Assembly: GCA_023269675.1 (NCBI GenBank)
Contig: JAHFSX010000007.1
Span: 1-64,000, forward strand
Reading direction: 5' to 3'
DNA: 64,000 nt
Origin: Verrucomicrobiota bacterium
GTDB taxonomy: Bacteria > Verrucomicrobiota > Kiritimatiellia > RFP12 > UBA1067
Notes under the pieces: model-generated
The model's database searches: none
What the model was told of the DNA's origin: nothing
Seen by the model: only the letters and a program-made list of their open reading frames with translations
Shown here: in pieces, positions 45,274 through 53,223 of the stretch
Layout of the letters: each line of letters begins with the position of its first letter
How positions within the stretch are numbered: the first letter of the stretch is position 1
Program-made: the position numbers and the translations under genes

Positions 45274-46445
45274 GCCAAGAACCGCAATCGGGCCTTCTTT
45301 TGTTGGGCGTGGGCGGCGGCGGATGCCGGCTGGCCGCGTCGGTGCTGTCCGCGTACGGCGGCGGGTTGCGGGCGCTCGGTGTGGACACCGACGCGCTTTC
45401 GAACCGCGAGACCGCGGCGGGCGGAATGACCTGCCTGCTCTTTGGCGGCACGCTGCTGGCGGGGCATGGCACGGGCGGCGATGCGATCAAGGGGCGGATG
45501 GTGGCGCAGGAGGACATGCGGAATCTGATGCCGCACCTGCAGGGCGTCAGGACGGTGGTGGTGCTGGCCTGTCTGGGCGCCGGGACCGGAGGCGGCGCGA
45601 CCCCCGAGATCATCAAGGCCCTGCACGACATGGGTCTGGCCACGGTCTGCTTCGTGACGTTGCCGTTCGCCTTCGAGGGAGAAGCGCGCCGCAAGGCTGC
45701 GGAGCGCGTGCTGCCGATGATCGAGGAGAACGCGGACTCGATGGTCGTCGTTCCGCTGGACGAGCTTTTTCACGATGCGGGCGACGGTCTGCTGTCCGAT
45801 GCGATTCAGATCACCGAGGGGCTGGTGGCGGCGGGGATCACGCTGCTGTGGCGCTTGCTGACGAAGCCGGGTTTCATCCGGCTGGATGCGGAGCGGCTGC
45901 ACGCCATGGTGCTGAAGGGCGGCAACGCGCGTTTCGGCTTCAGCTCGGCCGACGGGCCCGGCCGCGCGGAGCGGGCCGTGGCGGCGTTGCGGGCCAGCCG
46001 CCTGCTGCGCTCGGGTGACGCGCTGGCCAAGGCCAACGCGCTGCTGGTGGGTATCCTGGCCGGCTCCGATCTGCGCTTGTCCGAGGTCGGCGAGGTCATG
46101 GGCCAGCTGCGCGGCGTGTGCAAGAGCGACTGCACCATCGAGATGGGCACGGTTTTGGACGCGCGGTTTGACGGTCGGATCGAGCTGGTGGCGCTGGCCT
46201 TCGAGAGCTGGACGGCCGCCGCGAAACTTGAATCGCGCAAGGACGCGCCGCCGGTGCAGGAGCCGCCGGTGGCGGACGCGTTCCCGATCCAGTCGGGCAG
46301 CAAGAAGAGCCGGAACAAGAGCAGCAAGCTTTCGCTGAACGCTTCCGGACGCGGCAAGTTCCAGAATGTGGAGCCCACGATCTATGACGGGCAGGACCTC
46401 GATGTCCCGACCTTCCTGCGTCGCGGGATCACGCTGGAGCGATAG
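45270..46445 (+). CDS. ftsZ: Divergent cell division GTPase FtsZ
   Basis: 391 residues. The tubulin/FtsZ core is recognisable: nucleotide loop GVGGGGC (13-19), VDTDALSN (39-45), tubulin signature GAGTGGGA (103-110; canonical GGGTGTGA). The T7 loop reads KPGFIRLDAERL (199-210) where ordinary FtsZ has PGLINLDFADV. The Asn is replaced by Arg204 and the second catalytic Asp by Arg209, while Asp206 is kept. After a Lys/Ser-rich linker (about 320-370) the C-terminal peptide DLDVPTFLRRG (376-386) is canonical and should bind FtsA. Coupling to ftsA and position at the end of the cluster fix the identity. GTP hydrolysis may be weak or altered. Confidence 0.9.
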   Translation: MSQEPQSGLLLLGVGGGGCRLAASVLSAYGGGLRALGVDTDALSNRETAAGGMTCLLFGGTLLAGHGTGGDAIKGRMVAQEDMRNLMPHLQGVRTVVVLACLGAGTGGGATPEIIKALHDMGLATVCFVTLPFAFEGEARRKAAERVLPMIEENADSMVVVPLDELFHDAGDGLLSDAIQITEGLVAAGITLLWRLLTKPGFIRLDAERLHAMVLKGGNARFGFSSADGPGRAERAVAALRASRLLRSGDALAKANALLVGILAGSDLRLSEVGEVMGQLRGVCKSDCTIEMGTVLDARFDGRIELVALAFESWTAAAKLESRKDAPPVQEPPVADAFPIQSGSKKSRNKSSKLSLNASGRGKFQNVEPTIYDGQDLDVPTFLRRGITLER

Positions 46446-46589
46446 GCGGGAGTTCTTTTGCATCTGTTCGAAACCGCAGATCGGCGCATGATGAGTTCCT
46501 GTTTTTGAAGGAGAAAAGCCTTCGGCGTCAAAAATCTGCGGTTCATGATTCGACATTCGGCTGTTCACCGGCGGAGAGAGGGAGGCGAG
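46446..46589 (+). repeat. Inverted repeat between ftsZ and the propeller gene
   Basis: AACCGCAGAT (46472-46481) and ATCTGCGGTT (46534-46543) form a perfect 10-bp inverted repeat with a 52-base loop. It could end the division transcript. Confidence 0.4.
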
Positions 46590-47477
46590 ATGAGACAAAT
46601 CGTTGCGGGGATTGCGTTTGTGATGGCGGTGGGACTGGCGCGTGCGGACGGGTTCGAGGGGACACCGGAAGCGCAGGTGCTGGCCACCGGCGGCGGGCGG
46701 GTGCTGTTGCTCTCGCCGCAGGGCGAGACCGTGTGGGAGCACAAGGCGGGAACGCCCCATGACGTTTGGATGCTGCCGAACGGGAACGTGCTTTTCGCCG
46801 ACGGCAACATCACCGAGGTGACGCGCGACCACAAGGTCGTGTTCGAATACAAGCCGGAGATCCAAAAGGGCGGCGGCGCCTATTCATGCCAGCGGCTGGC
46901 GAACGGCAATACGGTCGTCGGCGAGAACGCCTCCGGGCGCGTGGTCGAGGTGGACAAGGAGGGCAAGGTCGTTTTCTCGTTCATGACGCGCTACGGAAAA
47001 ACGGATGAGCATCACCACATGCGCATGGTGCGCAAGCTGGCCAACGGCAACTATCTGGTCAGCCACTCGCAGGCGAACATCGTGCGCGAGTACAAGCCCG
47101 ACGGCACCACGGCGTGGGAAAAGGCGACCAAAGGGTTGGCCTTCGCGGCGGTGCGGCTGGCGAACGGCAACACGCTGATCTCTTCGCTCAGCCAGATCAC
47201 CGAGTATGACAAAGACGGCAACGAGGTCTGGGAGTTCAAGAAGACGGATCTGCCGGGCGTGCTGATCCAGAACATCACCGGCATCGACGTGCTGCCCAAC
47301 GGCAACATTGTCGCGGGCTGTTATGCGGCCTACACCAAGGAAGGTGAAGGCACCGGCATGTTTGAGATCACGCGCGAAAAGAAGCTGGTCTGGCGCTATG
47401 TCAGTCCGAAACGCCGCGACTCGAGCATGATGGGCGTGCACAAGCTGGTCGAGGGCGCCGAGCCGCCGCTGCGCTAG
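46590..47477 (+). CDS. Exported beta-propeller protein
   Basis: 295 residues from ATG 46590 (GGGAGG upstream). A signal peptide (IVAGIAFVMAVGLARA) precedes repeated blades with a strong xRLANGNTLI / LPNGNVLFADG signature: DVWMLPNGNVL, CQRLANGNTV, VRKLANGNYLVSHS, VRLANGNTLISS, VLPNGNIVAGC. NGN repeats of this kind occur in secreted propellers related to the arylsulfotransferase/PQQ superfamily. Catalytic residues are not evident. Transcribed away from ftsZ in the same direction. Confidence 0.8.
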   Translation: MRQIVAGIAFVMAVGLARADGFEGTPEAQVLATGGGRVLLLSPQGETVWEHKAGTPHDVWMLPNGNVLFADGNITEVTRDHKVVFEYKPEIQKGGGAYSCQRLANGNTVVGENASGRVVEVDKEGKVVFSFMTRYGKTDEHHHMRMVRKLANGNYLVSHSQANIVREYKPDGTTAWEKATKGLAFAAVRLANGNTLISSLSQITEYDKDGNEVWEFKKTDLPGVLIQNITGIDVLPNGNIVAGCYAAYTKEGEGTGMFEITREKKLVWRYVSPKRRDSSMMGVHKLVEGAEPPLR

Positions 47478-47486
47478 GGATTAAGG

Positions 47487-47585
47487 AAGCAAACGTTCAA
47501 CATCGAACGCTCAACTCTCAACGCTGAACAAAATGCGCTTGAGGGTTGAACGTTGCGAGCTGAACGTCAAGTGGCCCTTCTGGAC
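47487..47585 (+). repeat. Iterated-word palindromic repeat (AACG type)
   Basis: AACGTTCAACATCGAACGCTC and TCTCAACGCTGAAC (left, 47492-47529) face GGGTTGAACGTTGCGAGCTG (right, 47543-47562), and the element ends CCCTTCTGG. Same word family as 35221-35275 and 61074-61175. Confidence 0.5.
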
Positions 47586-47611
47586 AAACCTTACGTATTG
47601 GGGTGTGCTTC

Positions 47612-49879
47612 ATGATAACCAGGGCTCTTCATATCTGTTGCCTGACGCTTGCGTGTTTGCCCCTTGCAGGCGCGGTCACCGCTCCGGAGCTGCCCGGCAC
47701 CGCGCCGCTCACAGGTACGAACGACCTTTCCGACGCCTATCTGAGCGGGGTCGACCGCTTCATGCTCAAAGAGACGGAGCGGATGTCGGGTGAGCGGCAC
47801 CGCTACTGGAACCGCGTTTTCACCGCGGGCGCGGAGGGCTACGCCGCCTCGGTCGCCACCAATCGGCAACGGCTCGCCCGACTGCTCGGCGTACGTGACG
47901 CGCGCGTGCCTTTCGATGCGCCGGAGCCGGTCGCCACGCTGTCGCGTTCCGCGGTCCTAGGCGAGACCTCGACCCATATGCTCTATGAGGTCCGCTGGCC
48001 AGTGACGGGCGGCTTCCAGGCCGAAGGCCTGCTGCTGGAGCCCAAAAGCAAACCCGTCCTCCAGGATATCGTTCGCATCCCTCACGCGGGGATCACGCCC
48101 GAACAGGTGTTAGGGCTGGCGGCGGGCGGCGAGGCTGCCGCCGCAGGTTTCGCTTTTCCGGGACCGGGCTGCCGCATGGTGCTGCCCGCGGTAGTGAGTC
48201 GCACCAAGACGGCTTTCGAGAGCGCGTTTAAAAAGCCCGGCAAGGGCCAGCTCCCGGGGCGGATGGCCATGACCAACCGCGAGTACGTCTACCGTCCGGC
48301 CTATGTCATGGGACGCCACATCATCGGTTATGAGATCCAGGAGGCCCTGGCGCTGGTGGACTGGTTCTGCAGGGAGAACGGCCATGCGGCGATCCGCGTG
48401 GAGGGGTGGGGGGACGGCGGCATGCTCGCCCTCTACGCCGGCGCGCTGGACGCGCGCATCGGCGAGACCGTGGTGGCGGGGTACTTCGACAGCCGGAACG
48501 AACTGTGGCAGGAGCCGATCGACCGCAACGTGTTCGGACTGCTGCGCGAGTTCGGCGACGCGGAGATCGCGACGCTGATCGCGCCGCGCAAACTCACCGT
48601 GATCGCCTCGCCCGGTCCGGTCGAGACGGTCACGCGCAACAAAGGCGAGGGCGGCGCACCCGGACGGCTGGCCTCTCCCGAGTCCGCCGCCGTGACCCGC
48701 GAGGTCGAGAAGGCGCGCGAACTCGTGAAGCCGCTCGGTGCTGCGGAGTGGCTCACGTTGGTTCCCGCGTCAGCCGCCGCGCCTCGCCACGCGGGCGAGG
48801 CCGAACGGTTCATCGGCGGCGTGCGGCTGCCGGATGCGGCCGCGCGCGAGAAGCGGCTGGTTCTGGGGATGAACGCGATCTCCCAGCAGCTCCTGGCCGT
48901 ATCGCCCGCCACGCGCCGCGAATTCATGTCCGGTCTGGACTTCATCTCGCCCGAAGCCTATGACCGTTCCGCCGAGGGGTACCGCGACTATTACCGCGAG
49001 GAGGTCATCGGCCGCATCCATGCGCCCAAGCTGCCGCTGAATCCGCGCTCGCGCCTGATCGGGGAGACTGCGGGCTACGCCTGTTACGAGGTCGCGCTCG
49101 ACGTGCTGCCGGACTTCATGCTGTACGGCTATCTGCTGCTGCCCAAAGACATTCCGCCGGGGGAGCGGCGGCCGGTGGTGGTCGCGCAGCACGGGCGCGG
49201 GGGCACGCCGCGGACGGTGATGTCGCCGGAACTGGGCGGCGCCAAGACCTACCACGCGATCGGGCCGCGCCTGGCCGAGAAGGGCTACATCGTTTTCGCG
49301 CCGCAGAATCCCTACGTATTCGAGGACCGTTACCGCCAGCTGCAGCGCAAGGCCAATCCGCTCAAGCTCTCGCTCTACGCGGTGATCCACGCGCAGTACG
49401 AGCAGATGTTCACGTGGCTCAGGACGCTGCCGCAGGCGGATGCCGGCAAGGTCGCCTTCATCGGGCAGTCCTACGGCGGCAAGACGGCGGTGCGCCTGCC
49501 GCCGGTGATGCCGGAGTTCTGTCTGGCGATCACGACCGGCGACTTCAACGAGGGCGTGACCAAGATGGCCTCGACGCTCTACCCGTTCAGCTTCGCGCTG
49601 TGGGACGAGTACGAGATGTTCGAGTTCGACCTCGGCAACACCTTCAACTATTCCGACCTGGCCGGCCTGATGGCGCCGCGCCCCTTCATGGCGCAGCGCG
49701 GGCACTCCGACACCGTGGGGTGGGACGAGTTCGTGGGCTACGAGTACGCGCTGGTGCGCAAGACGTACGCGCAGCTCAAACTGTCGGAACGCACCGCGAT
49801 CGACTGGTTCGACGGCGGTCATGAGATCGACCTTGAACCGGCGCTCGCCTTCTTCGACCGGTTTCTGTCGGGGAAATAA
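47612..49879 (+). CDS. Exported double alpha/beta-hydrolase, first domain degenerate
   Basis: 755 residues; ATG 47612 chosen over a GTG nine bases earlier. A signal peptide (LHICCLTLACLPLAGA) leads. There are two alpha/beta-hydrolase domains of the acetyl xylan esterase / dienelactone hydrolase type. In the first (about 115-380) the nucleophile elbow reads EGWGDGGML, with no Ser, Cys or Asp at the usual position. The second (about 480-755) is intact: oxyanion HGRGG, elbow IGQSYGGKTAV with Ser, and a C-terminal DWFDGGHEID with His. Probably a periplasmic esterase on sugar esters. The dead copy may bind substrate. Convergent with the next gene. Confidence 0.82.
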   Translation: MITRALHICCLTLACLPLAGAVTAPELPGTAPLTGTNDLSDAYLSGVDRFMLKETERMSGERHRYWNRVFTAGAEGYAASVATNRQRLARLLGVRDARVPFDAPEPVATLSRSAVLGETSTHMLYEVRWPVTGGFQAEGLLLEPKSKPVLQDIVRIPHAGITPEQVLGLAAGGEAAAAGFAFPGPGCRMVLPAVVSRTKTAFESAFKKPGKGQLPGRMAMTNREYVYRPAYVMGRHIIGYEIQEALALVDWFCRENGHAAIRVEGWGDGGMLALYAGALDARIGETVVAGYFDSRNELWQEPIDRNVFGLLREFGDAEIATLIAPRKLTVIASPGPVETVTRNKGEGGAPGRLASPESAAVTREVEKARELVKPLGAAEWLTLVPASAAAPRHAGEAERFIGGVRLPDAAAREKRLVLGMNAISQQLLAVSPATRREFMSGLDFISPEAYDRSAEGYRDYYREEVIGRIHAPKLPLNPRSRLIGETAGYACYEVALDVLPDFMLYGYLLLPKDIPPGERRPVVVAQHGRGGTPRTVMSPELGGAKTYHAIGPRLAEKGYIVFAPQNPYVFEDRYRQLQRKANPLKLSLYAVIHAQYEQMFTWLRTLPQADAGKVAFIGQSYGGKTAVRLPPVMPEFCLAITTGDFNEGVTKMASTLYPFSFALWDEYEMFEFDLGNTFNYSDLAGLMAPRPFMAQRGHSDTVGWDEFVGYEYALVRKTYAQLKLSERTAIDWFDGGHEIDLEPALAFFDRFLSGK

Positions 49880-49919
49880 TTAACGTTAACCGAGATGAGC
49901 ACTGGTTGACGGTATTGTT

Positions 49920-50034
49920 TTGAGTGCGCCCGGCTCCGGGCGCTTTTCTCCGGCGCGGCCCGGCGCGACGCCGAGCGCGACGCGGGCGGGTTCGGGCCCC
50001 CGCCCGGAAAGCGCGGCCAGGTCCGCGCACTCAA
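49920..50034 (+). terminator. Multi-hairpin GC-rich terminator between convergent genes
   Basis: GCGCCCGG-CT-CCGGGCGC (49926-49943) followed by TTTT is a good intrinsic terminator for the hydrolase gene. It sits inside a larger inverted repeat TTGAGTGCGC (49920-49929) / GCGCACTCAA (50025-50034). A second stem lies between (GGGCGGG / CCCGCCC, about 49984-50006). The symmetry would also serve the - strand gene ending at 50143. Confidence 0.65.
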
Positions 50035-50142
50035 CAGCGTCCAAGCGGCCGTTCACTGGATCAACCGACTCACCCCTTTGGACCGCGATTCCCATCACGC
50101 TACAGGAGATGTATCTGTTATATAACACATTTCCGCGAACGG

Positions 50143-53043
50143 CTATTCCACCAGCATAAGGGTGCCGTGGAGGTAGCTCAGGGTCAGCGTTTTAGTGTCG
50201 AGGCGGAAGACGGCGAGCGGACTCTTCTCGCCTTCAACGGTCCAGCGCGTCGCCGCCGGCATGATCAGGTTCCCGTCCCAGGAGAGCATCGCGCGGCCTT
50301 CCGCGTCGCTGGTGGGCAAGCCGTTGACGGTCAGGTTGGCGGTGGCGGGAAGGGTCAGGTTGCCGGTCACATGGACGCCGCCGTAGACGCCGCCGAGCAT
50401 GTTGAAGAGCAGCGTGCTGCCCGCGTCGAGGGTCAGGTCGCCGTTGATCGTCAGCACGGCAGGCGCGCCGGCGGTGCCGCCGCTGATGACCGCGCCGCCG
50501 GCGAGGCGCACCGCGCCGGTCACCGTGCCGCCGCCGATGAGCGTCTGGTTCGTCGTGATCACGAAGGCTGAGGCGCGGTTCACGCTGACGTCCAGCGTCG
50601 CGCCGGACCGGACCTCGATGACGCCGCTGGCGAGGCTGGCCACGCCGTTGCTGAGCGCCAGCGTGCCGGCCTCGACCACGGTGTCGCCCTTATAGGTGAG
50701 GGCGCCGCCGAGGGTGACCGTGCCCGCGCCGCGCTTGGCCAGTCCGCCGTTGCCGGCGAAGGTGCAGGTCGCCGTGACGGCGCGTTCGGCTCCGTCCTTG
50801 TCCACGGGGCTTAAGCCGAACCGCGTGCCGGTCGCGCCGTAGCCGATGTCGTTGGTGAGCGTCGCGCTGAAGGCGAAGGCGGTGTCGCGGTTGTAGGGGT
50901 GCAGCGTGCCGCCCGCCAGATTGAGCGCGCTCAGTCCGCCGCCTCTCCGGACGGTGTTGAAGTAGAGGTCGCCGCCGGCCACGTACACCAGACCCGTGGA
51001 GCCGGCATCGCGGGCGATCACCAGCTCGTTCGTGCCCTTCAGTGCGCCACCGGTCATCTCCAGGCGTCCGAAGGTGCCTGAGTCGCGCCCGACCTCCATG
51101 CATTCCGTGGTGCTGCCGTTACGCAAGGCCTCGATCTCGCCGCCGCTGACCGTGGCGTAACCGCTGCCAAAGGAACCGACGATCCAGCGGTTCGCCACGA
51201 GGAGCTTGCCTCCTGACATTGAAAACTTTCCGACGGCGCCGAAGAATTTGACGCCATGGCCGATTAAGAATTCGTTAGCCGAATAGGCTTCTCCGCCGGC
51301 GATCTCGACGGTGCCTGTGGTGCTTAAAATGTTGCCCACGGTAAAACCCGTGTTGCTGACGGTGCCGCCGTTCATGACGAACGCGCCCACGCTGTTTGAC
51401 GCGACGCCCAACGTGATAACGCCGTTAACGTAGAGCAGTCCGCCGTCGACCTCGCAGCGGCCGGTCGCGTTGGACATGTTGCCCACGTTCAGGCCGCTGG
51501 CCGTGATGAAAAGGCCGTTGCTGACGATGAGCGTGCCCGAGCTCGCGTAAGCGCTGCCGATGACCGTCGTGTTGTTGCTGACGATGCCGTTGTTCTGGAC
51601 GAACGTGCCTGAACCCATGGTTCCTGATCCCAGCCAGACGGTGCCAGACAGATTCAAAAGGCCACCGTCAACCTCGCATCGGCTGGTCGCATTTGATACG
51701 TTGCCGACGTTCATGCTGCCTGCTACATTGAAAAGGCCGTTGCTGATGAGCAACGTGCCTGAGCTTGCATAAGCGTTGCCGATGACAGTCGCCGCGTTGC
51801 TGACGATGCCGCCGCTCTGAATGAGCGAGCCGTTGCCGAACGGCACCGAGCCGAGGTAAAGGGTGCGGCCGGCGGCGTTCAGAAGCCCGCCGCTCACGAG
51901 ACAGCGACCGGTCGCGTTGCTGAAATTACCAACGTTGATGTTCGCGTTGGCTGCCGAGAGGTTGAGCGTGCCGCCCAACAAGTTGAGGTTGCCCGTGGCG
52001 TTGGTCGATGCGCCGACCAGAATGGTTTTTTCAAAAAAGGAGTTGCCGCCGCTCTGCTCGAACGTGCCGTAGCCGCCTGTTGCTGTTCCAAGGTACATGG
52101 TTCCCTTGTTGGTGAGCACGCCGTCGGTCATGGTGAAAAAGCCTTTGCCGGCCGCGTCCCGGCCGCCGAGGCGCATCGAGTCGCCGCCATTGAGGAGCGA
52201 GAGCCGCCCGCCGCTCAAATTGAAGAAGCCGGTCGCGTACGTGTTGACCGGCATGCTGATCATGCCGCCACCGCCGATGGTGACCGCACCGCCGGTCTGC
52301 TCGACCACGCCGGTGATGCTGGCGGTACTATTGCCTGTGTGGCCGACTTCGATCGTGCCTGACAGGTTCAGAGAACCGGAGCGCATACGCAGAATGTTCC
52401 GGCACACCTTGCCGCTGGCGTTTTGCACATCACGACCGATGGCCATGGCTGTCAAGTTGACCGTGCTGTCGACGATCTCGAATGTGCTGGTTGCCGACGA
52501 GCCGTGCAAATAAGAGGTGAAGGTGGTGCTGAAGGTTGAATTGCTGACCAAGACGCTGCCGTTATAGAGACGGAAAGCGGCCGTGGAGGTGTAGTTTCCG
52601 CTGTTGATGATCTCGAGATAGCCTGGATTGTTTACGTTATCGGTGCCGAAGAGCTGAATGCCTGTCGCATTCACAAAGCCGCCGTCGACGACCACGCGTC
52701 CGGGTGTGGTCGGACTTGTGCCGTTCTGTGCGACGTTGAGGAGGACGGTCGGCAGGTACGCGCCGGGGCCGACGACGAGCGTGCCGCGCTGAGTGCCGTT
52801 CAGCTGGACCATGGCGAAGCGGTTGGTGTCGTCCAGCGCCGGGCTGTTGAGGTTGACGGTGGTGCCGTTGTTGATCGTGACCGTGTCGGTGTTCTCCGGC
52901 GCGGTGGCGGCGACGCCATTGGTGGTCCAGACGTCGGTGTCCATCCAGTTGGCGTTGTTCGCGCCGTTCCATATACGCTCGGCGGCGTGCGACGCGCATA
53001 CTCCGGCCAGGATGACTCCACAGGCGACAAGATTGGTCTTCAT
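50143..53043 (-). CDS. Autotransporter-associated beta-strand repeat (PATR) protein
   Basis: 966 residues; AAGGGAAACGT before the ATG. A signal peptide (LVACGVILAGVCASHAAE) is followed by RIWNGANNANWMDTDVWTTN, the usual start of such proteins. A long beta-helix of about 20-30-residue repeats follows (GGLLNLSGTVWLGSG, QSGGIVSNAATVIGNAYASS, SNGLFNVAGSMNVGNVSNAT). PATR motifs lie near 740-810 (LAKRGAGTVTLGGALTYKGD, VEAGTLALSNG). No membrane barrel of a classical autotransporter is present at the C-terminus, which ends in a short beta domain (TLTLSYLHGTLMLVE). Several internal repeats are nearly identical. Function as adhesin or matrix component is inferred. Confidence 0.85.
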   Translation of the reverse strand: MKTNLVACGVILAGVCASHAAERIWNGANNANWMDTDVWTTNGVAATAPENTDTVTINNGTTVNLNSPALDDTNRFAMVQLNGTQRGTLVVGPGAYLPTVLLNVAQNGTSPTTPGRVVVDGGFVNATGIQLFGTDNVNNPGYLEIINSGNYTSTAAFRLYNGSVLVSNSTFSTTFTSYLHGSSATSTFEIVDSTVNLTAMAIGRDVQNASGKVCRNILRMRSGSLNLSGTIEVGHTGNSTASITGVVEQTGGAVTIGGGGMISMPVNTYATGFFNLSGGRLSLLNGGDSMRLGGRDAAGKGFFTMTDGVLTNKGTMYLGTATGGYGTFEQSGGNSFFEKTILVGASTNATGNLNLLGGTLNLSAANANINVGNFSNATGRCLVSGGLLNAAGRTLYLGSVPFGNGSLIQSGGIVSNAATVIGNAYASSGTLLISNGLFNVAGSMNVGNVSNATSRCEVDGGLLNLSGTVWLGSGTMGSGTFVQNNGIVSNNTTVIGSAYASSGTLIVSNGLFITASGLNVGNMSNATGRCEVDGGLLYVNGVITLGVASNSVGAFVMNGGTVSNTGFTVGNILSTTGTVEIAGGEAYSANEFLIGHGVKFFGAVGKFSMSGGKLLVANRWIVGSFGSGYATVSGGEIEALRNGSTTECMEVGRDSGTFGRLEMTGGALKGTNELVIARDAGSTGLVYVAGGDLYFNTVRRGGGLSALNLAGGTLHPYNRDTAFAFSATLTNDIGYGATGTRFGLSPVDKDGAERAVTATCTFAGNGGLAKRGAGTVTLGGALTYKGDTVVEAGTLALSNGVASLASGVIEVRSGATLDVSVNRASAFVITTNQTLIGGGTVTGAVRLAGGAVISGGTAGAPAVLTINGDLTLDAGSTLLFNMLGGVYGGVHVTGNLTLPATANLTVNGLPTSDAEGRAMLSWDGNLIMPAATRWTVEGEKSPLAVFRLDTKTLTLSYLHGTLMLVE

Positions 53044-53223
53044 ACGTTTCCCTTTTGGTTCTCTGGGAAAATACCGTACACTAGAGCGCCTGAACCGTCA
53101 ACCGGATAAGGCGGTCCGCTTCCTTCGTCCAAGAGAAGCGGATGGGGAATTTGATTGCCAAAACAGGCGTTATTCCGCTAGATTTTGACGGCGTTTTTAA
53201 AACCAGCAACCGAGGGCTTGTCT

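Noticed and set aside
45195-46865. 556-codon - strand frame
   Set aside because: Antisense to ftsZ and the propeller gene; no recognisable protein.
53044-53223. Possible glmS ribozyme upstream of glmS
   Set aside because: The 180-base leader shows no recognisable ribozyme core. The glmS ribozyme is mainly known from Firmicutes and close groups.
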